Shown: positions 26,136 to 38,310, counted from the stretch's first letter. The stretch is DNA of 64,000 bases from Deltaproteobacteria bacterium (GCA_016713665.1 JADJOR010000009.1:124001-188000), one strand, 5' to 3'. The notes: generated by a model from the sequence alone, not told the origin. Translations and numbers: made by a program.

Positions 26136-26893
26136 GAGCCCGGCGAGAGCGCGAGGAAGAGCAGCGCTGCCACGAGCGAGGCGCCGCCGAGCGCCCAGCC
26201 CGCCCGCGTCCGGGGCGAGGTCGTCTCGAGCCAGAACTGGAAGAGCCGCGCCTGCATCGAGCCCTTGCTCTCGTTGAGATGCGGGAAGGGCTCGTCCGGC
26301 ACCGGCACGCCGAGGAACGCGCAGAGCGGCCCCCAGCCCTGCTTGACGTCGAATACGAGCAGCTTCTCCTTCGGCACCGTCGCGATCACCTCGGCGTTGT
26401 GGCGCAGGAACTCGGCGATGTTCGAGTCGTGCTCGATCCGCCCCTTCATCTGGCCGTCCCGGATCAGGACGTCGAGGATGTCGATCGCACGGCGCACGCG
26501 CGGAACGAAGCGCGCGATCACGCGCATGAAGCCGATCCCCTCGAAGAGCGTCTGCCACGAGACGAACCAGCGCTCGGGTTCGCGTACGTTGAGGACGACC
26601 TTCGCGTCCGGGAACGCCTCCATCAGCTCCTCGTAGTAGAGGCAGGTCGGATGGTCCATGCACGCCGCATAACGTCCGAGCAGTCGCGACCACTGGATCG
26701 GCGACGGCCGGCCTTCGGCGAGCGCATGGGCGTGCTCGGACCAGAGCTCGAGATGGCCGTCGTTGTAGCCGGGGCGGGCCTTCAGGATCTCTCGCATGTG
26801 GTAGCAGGGACCGAAGCCGAGGATCTCGAGAGCCGCCTTCATGCTGACGGTTCCCGTGCGGCCGAAGCCGGCGCCGATGATCTCGAGGGACAT
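26132..26893 (-). CDS. Sulfotransferase family protein with C-terminal membrane helix
   Basis: 253 residues. The 5'-phosphosulfate loop is GAGFGRTGTVSMK at the N-terminus. VVLNVREPERWFVSW gives the Arg/Ser of the 3'-phosphate-binding element, and LLVFDVKQGWGPLCAFLGVPVP is the typical C-terminal motif of the small (Sulfotransferase_4) family. A terminal hydrophobic helix (GWALGGASLVAALLFLAL) should anchor it to a membrane. It would transfer sulfate from PAPS to an unknown acceptor. Its presence among two sulfatases suggests the organism both makes and cleaves sulfate esters. Convergent with the SDR by a four-base overlap. Confidence 0.8.
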   Translation of the reverse strand: MSLEIIGAGFGRTGTVSMKAALEILGFGPCYHMREILKARPGYNDGHLELWSEHAHALAEGRPSPIQWSRLLGRYAACMDHPTCLYYEELMEAFPDAKVVLNVREPERWFVSWQTLFEGIGFMRVIARFVPRVRRAIDILDVLIRDGQMKGRIEHDSNIAEFLRHNAEVIATVPKEKLLVFDVKQGWGPLCAFLGVPVPDEPFPHLNESKGSMQARLFQFWLETTSPRTRAGWALGGASLVAALLFLALSPGS

Positions 26894-27156
26894 GGATGCC
26901 TCCCATTTTGAAGTCCCGGACGTCGGACGTCTGGCACTCGAAGGTCCGGCAAGCGATCGGCAGAACGGGTGCAGCGCTGGAGATCGGTCGAGCGCTCGCC
27001 GACGAGCGAGCGGCCGATCGCAGCCTGACGTTAGGAAGCTTCGCGGCAGAACTCAGTCGGGAATGTGACCGAGATCAACTTCCTGTTTGTCGGGACCGAA
27101 CAGCATCAGGTGAAAACTCCACATCGCCGTGGAGGTTCATGCCGAGGTTCCCTGCC

Positions 27157-27906
27157 ATGTCCCGACGAGAGCGCGAGCGAGAGTCGAATCGAACCCACGA
27201 GGCCGTGAGTCGCAGCGCGAACGGCTCGCGGGCCCGAGTGGAGCTCGGCCGGGCCATCGGCCTGATGCTCGCCGCGGCGTTCGTCTCCGCCGCCGCCCCG
27301 CAAGAGGCCGCCGCCACCCGCATCAACAGCGCCGGGGATCCGGCGCTCTCCGGGGCCCTCGTCCAGAGCTTCGACACGGCGACCGTCGGCTACTTCACGA
27401 GCCAATCGTTCCTGACCGGCGCGAACGGCTTCACGATCGCGGCGGTCACCGGAAACGTCCACATCGACGACGTCTTCTGCGGCGACTTCGGCACGAGCGG
27501 GCGGTGCTTCGACACGGTCGACTCGTCGGGGGCGGCGAACGACGACGTCGACATCACGTTCACCGGCGCGGGTGTGACCGCCTTCGGCTTCGCCTTGAAC
27601 GCCCTCGACGTCAACTGGACGATCCAGACCTTCGGCGCCGGCAGCGTCCTGCTCGGGACCTACACCGTCAACAGCCAGAGCCCCGGGCTCACCGGCAACA
27701 ATCGCCGTGGCTATTTCGGCGCGACCGAGACGGCGGCGATCCAGTCGATCCAGATCCGCTCGGCGGGAAGTGACCGCGCGCTGATCGACAACTTCGCCTT
27801 CGTTCCGGTGCCCGAGCCGACCACCGCGTTGCTCTTCGGCCTCGGCCTGGTGGGGCTCGCGATCGCGGGCTCGCGCCGCAGCCCGCTCGGCGAGCGAGCG
27901 CGCTAG
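27157..27906 (+). CDS. PEP-CTERM sorting domain-containing exported protein
   Basis: 249 residues from the ATG at 27157 (GAGG nine bases upstream). An ATG at 27139 is also possible but has GGAGG only three bases away. After a long basic n-region comes a signal core (AIGLMLAAAFVSAAAP). The body is a beta-sandwich-like domain (ANDDVDITFTGAGVTAFGFALNAL). The tail VPVPEPTTALLFGLGLVGLAIAG plus SRR is the PEP-CTERM signal. Two cysteines (FCGDFGTSGRCFD) may pair outside the cell. Function unknown; an exosortase-sorted surface or matrix protein is inferred. The stop interlocks with the sulfatase gene through CTAG. Confidence 0.83.
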   Translation: MSRRERERESNRTHEAVSRSANGSRARVELGRAIGLMLAAAFVSAAAPQEAAATRINSAGDPALSGALVQSFDTATVGYFTSQSFLTGANGFTIAAVTGNVHIDDVFCGDFGTSGRCFDTVDSSGAANDDVDITFTGAGVTAFGFALNALDVNWTIQTFGAGSVLLGTYTVNSQSPGLTGNNRRGYFGATETAAIQSIQIRSAGSDRALIDNFAFVPVPEPTTALLFGLGLVGLAIAGSRRSPLGERAR

Positions 27907-29534
27907 GGCGTCGTCGGCTGGCTGGTCGGGCTGGTCCCGCCCGTCTGCCGGCGCCGGCGCCGGGAGTCGCGCTCGAGGAGCTCCTTCTTCGTCGCATCGT
28001 CGACGAGCACACCGCGCTGCGCCGTGGCGTCGAAGATCTCCTTGCTGAAGGGGAGCTCGTTCTTCCAGCCGGGCTGCAGCAGCGAGGACGGGACGACGGC
28101 GAGCGCCCAGTCCTTCGGCGCGACCCAGCCGGGCGGGGCGACGAGCGTGCTGCGCGTGCCGGCCATCGGATGCTGGCGGCGCCACTCCGACAGCAGTCGC
28201 TGCATCCGCTGCAGGACGGCCGGATGCCGGCCGGCGAGGTCGTCCTTCTCCTCCGGATCGGCTTCGATGTCGAAGAGCAGATTCCGGACCTTCGTCTCGG
28301 TCTGCTGCTCCTGCAGGATCTGCACGAGCTTGAAGCGGCCGTCGAAGAGCGCGAGATGGATCGTGCCGGGGATCGGGATCTCCGAGGCGAAGCCGACCGG
28401 CTTCGTGCGCAGGACGCGCTGGCTGCGGGCGATGGCGGGCCACAGGTCGAGTCCGTCGAGGGCGACGCTGCTCTTGATCGGCGCGCCGGTCGCGCTCGCG
28501 AGGCTCGGCATCACGTCCATCACCGTCATCATCGCCTCGAGCTTGCTCCCCGCTTCGAGCCGATCCGGCCAGCGCACGGCCGCCACCACGCGGATCCCGC
28601 CCTCGAAGGTCTGGCCCTTGAAGCCGCGCAGCGGCGCGTTGACGCCACCGAAGGCGTTCGTGCCGCCGTTGTCGGAGGCGAAGAAGACGATCGTCTCCTC
28701 GGCGATCTCCTCCTCGTCGAGGGCCGCCAGGATCTGGCCGATCGCCTGGTCCATCTCGTCGACCATCGCGGCGTAGACCCGCCGGTAGCCGGCCAGCGGG
28801 AGCGTCGAATACTTGTCGATCGTCTCCTTCGGCGCCTGCATCGGGCTGTGGGGGGCCGTGAACGGGACGTAGAGGAAGAAGGGCTTCACGGGATCGCGCT
28901 CGCGGATGAAGCGCACCGCCTCCCGCGCTTCGAGATGGGTCAGGTACTCACCGCCCGCCTGGACGGGCTTGCCGTCCTCCTGGAGGTCGTGGCCGCTCTC
29001 GCGGGTGTGTTTGTAGTAGTTGGTGTTGGTGTGGAGATGACCGTAGAAATGGTCGAAGCCCTGGGCCCGGGGCAGCTGATGCTCCTGGGCATGACCGAGG
29101 TGCCATTTGCCGACGATCGCCGTCTGGTAGCCGTCGTCCTTCAAGACCTCGGCGAGGGTCGTCTCGCTCGGGGCGAGCCCGTTCACGTTCCACGGGTTGA
29201 TCTGGTCGTAGGCGATGCCGAGCTTGATGGGGTCGCGGCCGGTCAGGAGGGCGGCGCGGGTCGGTGAGCAGATCGGCGCCGCATAATATCGATCGAGTAC
29301 GACGCCCTCCCGGGCGATGCGATCGATCGAGGGCGTCTCGATCGGGCCACCGTGGAAGCCGACGTCCGCCCAGCCGAGGTCGTCGGCGAGCAGGACGACC
29401 ACGTTCGGCTGGCGCGCCGCCGCCGGCGCGGCGAACAGGCCGGCGCAGACGACCAGCAGGAGCATCGCTCGTCGGCCCGTACGGGGCCGCGGGCCGTTCG
29501 TGCCGTCGTGTCGCCATCGTGTTACCGCGTCCAT
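27903..29534 (-). CDS. Exported sulfatase (formylglycine-dependent)
   Basis: 543 residues from an ATG with GGAGG five bases upstream. A signal peptide (AMLLLVVCAGLFAAPAAA) precedes Asp51-Asp52 (LADDLGW). Cys89 lies in CSPTR, the formylglycine site. The canonical GKWHLGH at about 157-163 and FFASDNGGTNAFG for the second metal cluster are also present. It is closer to the N-acetylgalactosamine-6-sulfatase/arylsulfatase A group than the 804-residue enzyme at 12433, which lacks GKWHLG. It would hydrolyse sulfate esters of glycans or aryl compounds in the periplasm. A basic tail (RDSRRRRRQTGG) ends the protein. Confidence 0.92.
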   Translation of the reverse strand: MDAVTRWRHDGTNGPRPRTGRRAMLLLVVCAGLFAAPAAARQPNVVVLLADDLGWADVGFHGGPIETPSIDRIAREGVVLDRYYAAPICSPTRAALLTGRDPIKLGIAYDQINPWNVNGLAPSETTLAEVLKDDGYQTAIVGKWHLGHAQEHQLPRAQGFDHFYGHLHTNTNYYKHTRESGHDLQEDGKPVQAGGEYLTHLEAREAVRFIRERDPVKPFFLYVPFTAPHSPMQAPKETIDKYSTLPLAGYRRVYAAMVDEMDQAIGQILAALDEEEIAEETIVFFASDNGGTNAFGGVNAPLRGFKGQTFEGGIRVVAAVRWPDRLEAGSKLEAMMTVMDVMPSLASATGAPIKSSVALDGLDLWPAIARSQRVLRTKPVGFASEIPIPGTIHLALFDGRFKLVQILQEQQTETKVRNLLFDIEADPEEKDDLAGRHPAVLQRMQRLLSEWRRQHPMAGTRSTLVAPPGWVAPKDWALAVVPSSLLQPGWKNELPFSKEIFDATAQRGVLVDDATKKELLERDSRRRRRQTGGTSPTSQPTTP

Positions 29535-29787
29535 CGCTTCCTCCGCATCGGGCTGCCGTCGGCCGGGAGCTTGACCGATCCCGTCCCTTCCTGCCGCGGC
29601 GCTGCCGATCGCCTGCGTCCGGCCCGCGGATGCGCCGCGGACGGGGCGCACCCGTCGCCGCGGCGGATTCGCCGTCGCGCGAAGGCGCGGCCGACTCGCG
29701 GCCTCCCGTGTGCCAGCACACACAGGGTCTTCGCTCCGCCGTCGATGGAGACCCAGGACCAGAAACCGGGACGATCGGAGGCTTCGC

Positions 29788-30435
29788 GTGGCGAGAATCA
29801 AGCGACAAAGGCGGGTGCGCTGCAAGCTCCAGTGCGAGATCGTGCAGCCGAACCAGCGCCCGATCCCGGCCCGGCTCGTGACGCTCTCCGAGGGAGGCTT
29901 CGCGGTGATCACGACGCTTCCGCTCGGTCAGGGCGAGTCGATCCGCGTCGTCATCAAGCCGGACAACGGTGGACCGGCGATCAAGGTTTCGGGCATCGTC
30001 TGGAACGAGGCCGAGACGAGCGGCATCGGCACTTCGTCGCGGCTCCACCGCCTGGGCTGCATCGTGTCGGAGCCGCCGGCCGCCTACATCGCGATCCTCG
30101 ATCGCCTCGCTCCGCCCGCCCGGCCCGAGCCGATCCCCGTCGCGATCCCCGTCCGTCGACCGGAGTCCATGCCCGAGGCCGAAACCGCCGAAGCCGACCT
30201 GCCGCGCTCGCGCGAGCTCCAGCCCCCGCCGAAGCGCGAGCCCGAGGAGACGCTGCCCTATTTCCGGATCCGCATGAAGCAGATCGGCGGACCGCGGACG
30301 CGCATCCTCACCCTGCGCGCCCGCTCGGCCTCCCACGCCGAGCAGCTCGCCCTCGACGAGCTCGCGCGGGTCTGTCGGGACTCCGAGGGCTGGGGCGTGC
30401 TCCACGTCTCGCGGGTCTCGTCCGGCGGACGCTAG
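29788..30435 (+). CDS. PilZ domain protein
   Basis: 215 residues from a GTG six bases after GGAGG. An N-terminal PilZ domain (about 5-110) starts KRQRRVRCKLQCEIV and continues with PARLVTLSEGGFAV. The usual D/N-x-S-x-x-G motif appears as TLSEGG, and the R-x-x-x-R box is blurred (RVRCK), so cyclic-di-GMP binding may be weak. A Pro/Glu-rich linker and a small C-terminal domain (YFRIRMKQIGGPRTRILTL to LHVSRVSS) follow, unrecognised. The stop interlocks with the copper ATPase gene (CTAG). No obvious pathway context. Confidence 0.72.
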   Translation: MARIKRQRRVRCKLQCEIVQPNQRPIPARLVTLSEGGFAVITTLPLGQGESIRVVIKPDNGGPAIKVSGIVWNEAETSGIGTSSRLHRLGCIVSEPPAAYIAILDRLAPPARPEPIPVAIPVRRPESMPEAETAEADLPRSRELQPPPKREPEETLPYFRIRMKQIGGPRTRILTLRARSASHAEQLALDELARVCRDSEGWGVLHVSRVSSGGR

Positions 30436-32825
30436 GTCCCGGGTCTACGCCAGGCAGGGTCGCCCGCGGCCCCGGGATCGAAGCGCGCGAGCCGCGCACT
30501 GTTGGTCACGACGAAGAGGCTCGAGAGCGCCATCGAGAGCGCCGCTACCCCGGGCGAGAGCCGCGCGTGCGGGCCCAGGAGCGGGACGAAGATGCCCGCG
30601 GCGAGCGGGATCGCCGCCACGTTGTAGGCGAAGGCCCAGAAGAGATTCTGGTGGATCGTCCGCAGCGTCCGCCGCGCCAGCACGATCGCGTCGGCCACGG
30701 CCGAGAGCTCGCGACGGACGAGGACGACGTCGGCGGCTTCGATCGCGACGTCGGTGCCCGAGCCGAGGGCGATGCCGACGTGGGCCGTGGCGAGGGCGGG
30801 GGCGTCGTTGATGCCGTCGCCGACCATCGCGACGCGGTGGCCCTTCGCTTTCAGGGACTCGACGAAGGCGGCCTTCTCACCGGGCAGGACGCCGGCGACG
30901 ACGGCGTCCTCGGCCAGCCCGAGCGCAGCAGCGATCGAGCGGGCGTGGCTCCGCTCGTCGCCGGTCAGCATCGTGAGGCCGAGGCCGAGACCGCGCAGCC
31001 GCTCGAGCGTCGGCTTCGCCGTCGGATCCGGGACGTCCCCGATCTCGAAGCGCGCCGCCGCGCGGCCGTCGCAGGCGACGAAGATCGAGGTCGCCGCCGG
31101 CGCGCTCGCGTCGACGTCCTGCCCGTCGAGCGGGGCGTCGGGAGCGCGCGACACGAGTGGCGCGAGGTCGATGCCGAGGGATTCGAGCCAGCGGCGATTG
31201 CCGATCTGCAGCACGTGGCCGTCGACGCGGGCGGCGACGCCCTGGCCGGAGATCGCTTCGAAGTCTTCGACGAGCGGCGCGGAGGCGGCCACGGCGCGTA
31301 CTGCGCTGCGTGTCGCGGTCCGCCCGAAGGGCCCGGCATGGGCGTAGGCGACGATCGCGCGGGCGTAGGGGTGCTCGCTCTCGCGCTCGACCGCCGCCGC
31401 GAGGGCGGCGATCTCGTCGAGCGCCACGCCCGGTGCGGCGCTCGCGCGGACGACGGCGGTCGTACCGAGGGTCAGCGTCCCCGTCTTGTCGAGCACGATC
31501 CAGTCGATCCCGCCCGTCGCCTCGAGGGCCGAGGCGCTCTTGATCAGGAGCCCGCGGCGCGCACCGACCCCCGTGCCCGCGACGAGCGCGAGCGGCGTCG
31601 CGAGCCCCATCGCGCAGGGACAGCTGATCAGCAGCGTCGTCGCGGCGAAGAGCAGCGCCGTCGCCACCGGCGAGAGCTCGGGGAAATAACGCGTCGCACC
31701 GATCGCCCACCAGAACGAACCGACCACGCCCGCGAGCGCGACGATCACGGGCACGAAGACCGCGGCGATCCGGTCGACCGTCGCCTGGATCGGAGCCCGC
31801 GTCGCCTGCGCGTCGCGCACGAGGCGCACGATGCCGGCGAGGGCCGTGTCGTCCGCGACGGCGCGCGCCTCGAAATGGAGCGTGCCGTTCTGATTGAGCG
31901 TGCCGGCGAAGACGCGATCGCCCGGGCCCTTCGCGACGGGCAGGCTCTCGCCCGTCAGCAGCGATTCGTCGACGCGGCTGCGGCCCGTCTCGACGCGTCC
32001 GTCGACGGGGATCTTCTCGCCGGGCTGGACGACGAGGCGATCGCCGACACGGACCTCTTCGATCGCGACCGAAACGAGCTCGCCGTCGCGGACGACGCGG
32101 GCCCGCGCCGGCTGCTCCGCGAGCAGCGCGCGCACCGCGCCCCCGGCGTCCCGCTTGCCCCGGGCCTCGAGGAACTTCCCGACGCTGACGAGGGTGATGA
32201 TCATCGCCGCCGACTCGAAGTGGATCGGGAAGAGCTTCGGGTCGAGCTCGAGCACGACGACTCCGAGGCTGTAGAAGAAGGCGACCAGCGAGCCGAGGGC
32301 GACGAGGGTGTCCATGTTGCTCGTGCGCAGGCGCGCCGCGCGCACGGCGCCGGCCAGGAACTCGAAGCCGACCCCGAACTGCACGATCGCCGTGAGCCAC
32401 GCGACGAGCCCGTCGCGCCCGCCCACCCACGCGAGCGCCGGCCGCTCGGGTCCCATGCCGATCAGCATGATCGCCGTCGAGAGGACGACGCCCACCGCGA
32501 CCCGGACCCCGCGCAGGCGCGCCTGCCGGGCCTCGCGAAGGGCGTCCTCGGCCCGGGTCGCTTCGTCGGAGGACGCCGCGGCGCGCCGGATCCGCGCCTC
32601 GTAACCCGCGTCGACGACGACGGCGACGATCCGCTCGGCACTCGTCGCCCCGGGATCGAACTCGACGCGTGCCGCGCCGAGGGCGAAGCTGACCTCGGGC
32701 GCGTGCACGCCCGGCGCCGCGAGCAGCGCCTTCCGGATTCCGGCGGCGCAGTTGTCGCAGCTCATCCCGCCGACCTCGAGCTCGAGGGACTGCAGCGGGG
32801 ACTTCGCGCGCGAAGGGGACTCCAT
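30432..32825 (-). CDS. copA: Copper-translocating P1B-type ATPase
   Basis: 797 residues. The N-terminal heavy-metal domain has GGMSCDNC (Cys23, Cys26). The actuator domain carries LLTGESLPV (near 290). Metal passes the membrane at Cys402-Pro-Cys404 (ISCPCAMGLATP). Asp446 in DKTGTLT is phosphorylated, SEHPYARAI holds the His-Pro of P1B ATPases and MVGDGINDAPAL closes the phosphorylation domain. Eight helices are expected. CPC together with one CxxC domain indicates Cu(I) export. A CopZ chaperone or CueR/CsoR regulator is not adjacent. The ATG has GAGG nine bases upstream. Confidence 0.93.
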   Translation of the reverse strand: MESPSRAKSPLQSLELEVGGMSCDNCAAGIRKALLAAPGVHAPEVSFALGAARVEFDPGATSAERIVAVVVDAGYEARIRRAAASSDEATRAEDALREARQARLRGVRVAVGVVLSTAIMLIGMGPERPALAWVGGRDGLVAWLTAIVQFGVGFEFLAGAVRAARLRTSNMDTLVALGSLVAFFYSLGVVVLELDPKLFPIHFESAAMIITLVSVGKFLEARGKRDAGGAVRALLAEQPARARVVRDGELVSVAIEEVRVGDRLVVQPGEKIPVDGRVETGRSRVDESLLTGESLPVAKGPGDRVFAGTLNQNGTLHFEARAVADDTALAGIVRLVRDAQATRAPIQATVDRIAAVFVPVIVALAGVVGSFWWAIGATRYFPELSPVATALLFAATTLLISCPCAMGLATPLALVAGTGVGARRGLLIKSASALEATGGIDWIVLDKTGTLTLGTTAVVRASAAPGVALDEIAALAAAVERESEHPYARAIVAYAHAGPFGRTATRSAVRAVAASAPLVEDFEAISGQGVAARVDGHVLQIGNRRWLESLGIDLAPLVSRAPDAPLDGQDVDASAPAATSIFVACDGRAAARFEIGDVPDPTAKPTLERLRGLGLGLTMLTGDERSHARSIAAALGLAEDAVVAGVLPGEKAAFVESLKAKGHRVAMVGDGINDAPALATAHVGIALGSGTDVAIEAADVVLVRRELSAVADAIVLARRTLRTIHQNLFWAFAYNVAAIPLAAGIFVPLLGPHARLSPGVAALSMALSSLFVVTNSARLARFDPGAAGDPAWRRPGT

Positions 32826-32899
32826 GGCGGACGACCTCGTCCGCGCGACTCTACCGGTCGCAGGCCGCTTCCGTCATCCGGGCGTCGCGTCGTTCGCGT

Positions 32900-33194
32900 T
32901 CAGACGCGCAGGTCGATGTGGGGCAGTCGGGACGGATTCTCGTCGCCGGCATCGCTCTCGTCGGCGTCGTGATCGGCGTCGTGATCGGCGGGGGGTAGCG
33001 CGGTCTTCGGCGTCGGGCGCGGGTCCCTCGGCCTCCGGGGTCCGCTCGGACTCTTCGCGATCGGATTCGCGGCGCGGACGCGGCGGCTTCTCGGGCCGCG
33101 GGCGCCGGGGCTCGCGGCCGGATTCGCGGGTCGGTCGCAGCGGGTGGATCGGCTGGACGGGTGTGGACGGCAGGATTCGCGGGACGTCGCTCAT
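32900..33194 (-). pseudogene. Small Pro/Arg/Asp-rich hypothetical protein, split by a one-base frameshift
   Basis: An ATG at 33194, eight bases after AAGGAG, opens a frame MSDVPRILPSTPVQPIHP, then Arg/Pro/Glu-rich to about 33000. At a run of six G (32990-32995 on the plus strand) the frame with G/C-ending codons moves by +1 and continues as ADHDADHDADESDAGDENP, ending PHIDLRV at a TGA at 32900. The span is 295 bases, one more than 98 codons, so removing one base restores a 97-residue protein. Before and after the run each frame uses almost only G/C third positions, and the other frame fills with A-ending Arg codons. A sequencing or assembly error, a real mutation, or slippage are all possible. 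Function unknown. Confidence 0.55.
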
Positions 33195-33338
33195 GACCGC
33201 CTCTCCTTCGCAACGACCGAAAGGCTCCCTTCGCCCATCGGCGGACCGCTCGACGGCTTGAGGCCCGTCCGCCGCGGGCGCCTCCGAGGGCACCGGAGGT
33301 CGGCGCCTCAGCGCCGTGGCTGTGGCTATGCTGCCCGG

Positions 33339-34175
33339 ATGGCGGGGATCGACGAGCTGCTGCGGATCATGGCGCGACTGCGCGACCCCGAAGAGGGCTG
33401 CCCCTGGGACCTCGACCAGGACTTCGCCAGCATCTCGCCGCATACCATCGAAGAGGCCTACGAGGTCGACGAGGCGATCGCCCGCGGCGATCTCGAGGCG
33501 CTCTGTGACGAGCTCGGGGACCTGCTCTTCCAGGTCGTCTTCCAGGCCCGGCTCGGCGAGGAGCAGGGGGCCTTCGATTTCGCCGGCGTGGTCGAGGCCG
33601 TCTGCGCGAAGCTCGTCCGGCGCCATCCCCACATCTTCGCCGATACCCCTTCGCCGGGGAGCCCGGCCGCGCAGGTCGCCCACTGGGAGTCGATCAAGGC
33701 CGCCGAGCGCGCCGAGCGGGCATCGACCCGATCCGGTCCGAGCGATCCCTTCGAGGGCATCCCCCGCGCGTTGCCTGCGCTCACCCGCTCGGCCAAGCTG
33801 GCCGGTCGACTGGCGCGCCTGCAAGCCGAAGGGGCGGCGGAGCCGATCCGCTCACCCGAGGCGGTGGCCGAGGCGCTCGCGGGGCTCGCGCGGACGACGG
33901 CCCGGGCTTCGGAGACGTTTCGGACGTCGGATCGGGTCTGGCGCGAGGCAGAGGAGGCGGAGGTCGGCGGGGAGGCCGAGGGCGCCGGCGGCGCGGCCGA
34001 ATCGCCCGATCGGGCCCTGCGGCTGCGAATCGTGGGCGAGGGGATTCGCGCGTGGGTGGAGCTCGCCCGTCAGCTCGGAGTCGATCCGGAGCAGGCGCTT
34101 CGTCTCGAGGACGATCGCGCGACCGACGCGGTTCGCCGCGATCTGCATCAAGCCGCCCCCGCGCAGCACCGATAG
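33339..34175 (+). CDS. mazG: MazG nucleoside triphosphate pyrophosphohydrolase
   Basis: 278 residues. The N-terminal MazG domain has CPWDLDQDFASISPHTIEEAYE and LCDELGDLLFQVVFQA; the Glu/Asp residues of the E-E-x-x-E and E-x-x-D helices bind magnesium. HPHIFAD follows, then a second, weaker helical half. It hydrolyses NTPs or dNTPs to NMP and pyrophosphate, cleaning the nucleotide pool and lowering (p)ppGpp in E. coli. The length is typical of two-domain MazG. No strong ribosome site is present before the ATG; the start is chosen from family alignment (IDELLRIMARLRDPE). Confidence 0.93.
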   Translation: MAGIDELLRIMARLRDPEEGCPWDLDQDFASISPHTIEEAYEVDEAIARGDLEALCDELGDLLFQVVFQARLGEEQGAFDFAGVVEAVCAKLVRRHPHIFADTPSPGSPAAQVAHWESIKAAERAERASTRSGPSDPFEGIPRALPALTRSAKLAGRLARLQAEGAAEPIRSPEAVAEALAGLARTTARASETFRTSDRVWREAEEAEVGGEAEGAGGAAESPDRALRLRIVGEGIRAWVELARQLGVDPEQALRLEDDRATDAVRRDLHQAAPAQHR

Positions 34176-34223
34176 GCGCTCCACGCTGCGCGTTCGCTGC
34201 GCGCTGCGGTCGGAGGACCTGCG

Positions 34224-34487
34224 ATGCGCGTCGAACGAAAGCCCGAGAAGGGGCGCCACAAGTCGAGGTCGAGACGGCTCGCTCGCGAGCTGCGACTGTG
34301 GCTCCCTTTTCTCGGACTGCTCTGCTGCTATTCGCTGTCCGCGACCGCGATCGTCGTGACGGAGCTCGTCACGCTCGAGTCACGCCCCGAGGCCGGGACT
34401 CATTTCTTGACGATCTCGAGCAATTCGACCTCGAACGCCAGCGCGGCGCCCGGCATGATGCGCGGCGGTGCGCCGCGGTTGCCGTAG
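34224..34487 (+). CDS. Small basic single-span membrane protein (hypothetical)
   Basis: 87 codons with GGAGG seven bases before the ATG. A very basic N-terminus (KPEKGRHKSRSRRLAREL) leads into one membrane helix (LWLPFLGLLCCYSLSATAIVV). The rest is antisense to the last 88 bases of the FKBP gene and has no character of its own, so only the first 55 residues or so may matter. Not recognised as a family. Placement 48 bases after mazG suggests co-transcription. Confidence 0.4.
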   Translation: MRVERKPEKGRHKSRSRRLARELRLWLPFLGLLCCYSLSATAIVVTELVTLESRPEAGTHFLTISSNSTSNASAAPGMMRGGAPRLP

Positions 34488-35128
34488 GCGATCGAAGCGG
34501 GGCACACGAGCCGGGCCTTTCCGCCGACCTTCATCAGCGCGACGCCCTCGGTCCAGCACGGGATCACGCGGTTGAGCGCGAACTCCGCCGGCTGGCCCCG
34601 ATCGACCGAGCTGTCGAAGACGGTGCCGTCGCGCAGGGTGCCGTGGTAGTGCACGCGGACCTTGTCCGTCGCGGCGGGCGTGGCGCCGTTGCCGGGCTTC
34701 AGCTGCGTGATGATCAGGCCCGACGCCGTCTTCTTCGCACCGGACTTGGCCGCCTCCGCCGTCAGGAAGGCCGTCGCTGCCGACGCCTCGAGCTGAGCCG
34801 ACTTCTCCTGGCGCGCCTGCATCATCGTCCGGATCAGGTTGCCGCCTTCCTGCTGCTCGACGGCGAGGACCTTGTCGCCGACGACGTCGCGCAGGCCCTG
34901 CACGACGAGCTCGAGCTCGCGGTCGCTGATCGGCTTGAACTGCTGGAGGTTGCCGGCGAGCGCCGTCCCGATCGCGTAGAAGGCCTTCTCGTCGTCCGTC
35001 TTCGGCGCGCCCGTCTGGGCCCCTGCCGCGCTGGCGAGCGCGAGCGAAAGGCCGATCAGCGCGATCAGGCCGGCCACCTTCGCCGCGCCGCTCGTTCGAA
35101 TCGTCGGATGAAGCATGAAAGAGATCAT
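34400..35128 (-). CDS. FKBP-type peptidyl-prolyl cis-trans isomerase (exported)
   Basis: 242 residues from the ATG at 35128 (GAGG five bases upstream). The signal peptide (VAGLIALIGLSLALASAAGA) is followed by an FKBP_N dimerisation domain (about 45-130). The FKBP catalytic domain carries VHYHGTLRDGTVFDSS, the W of PCWTEGV and IAYGNRGAPP. This is the FkpA/Mip architecture: a periplasmic chaperone that isomerises proline bonds in exported proteins. The overlap with the small plus-strand ORF is antisense. Nothing in the sequence suggests special regulation. Confidence 0.93.
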   Translation of the reverse strand: MISFMLHPTIRTSGAAKVAGLIALIGLSLALASAAGAQTGAPKTDDEKAFYAIGTALAGNLQQFKPISDRELELVVQGLRDVVGDKVLAVEQQEGGNLIRTMMQARQEKSAQLEASAATAFLTAEAAKSGAKKTASGLIITQLKPGNGATPAATDKVRVHYHGTLRDGTVFDSSVDRGQPAEFALNRVIPCWTEGVALMKVGGKARLVCPASIAYGNRGAPPRIMPGAALAFEVELLEIVKK

Positions 35129-35316
35129 CGTGCCCTCGTATGCGGCGCCGCGTGCGGGGCGCCGTGAATGGACGTGCTGGCCAGGGACCCGAAAACGGCC
35201 GGAACATACACTACCGCCCCGGCTCGCCACCGGGTCGTGCGCGTCGTGCAGAAACCGATGGACACCATCCGGTTCATCCGTCCCGGTCGGTCGGATCGCG
35301 CTCGGCGGACGCCGTC

Positions 35317-38310
<2,994 letters not shown>

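Noticed and set aside
27118..27133. Five-base stem (TCCAC/GTGGA) overlapping the ribosome site of the 27157 gene
   Set aside because: Too short to claim as a translational control element without conservation.
26896..27138. N-terminal extension of the PEP-CTERM gene back to 26896
   Set aside because: The extension has no conserved character and would place the signal peptide over 100 residues from the start.
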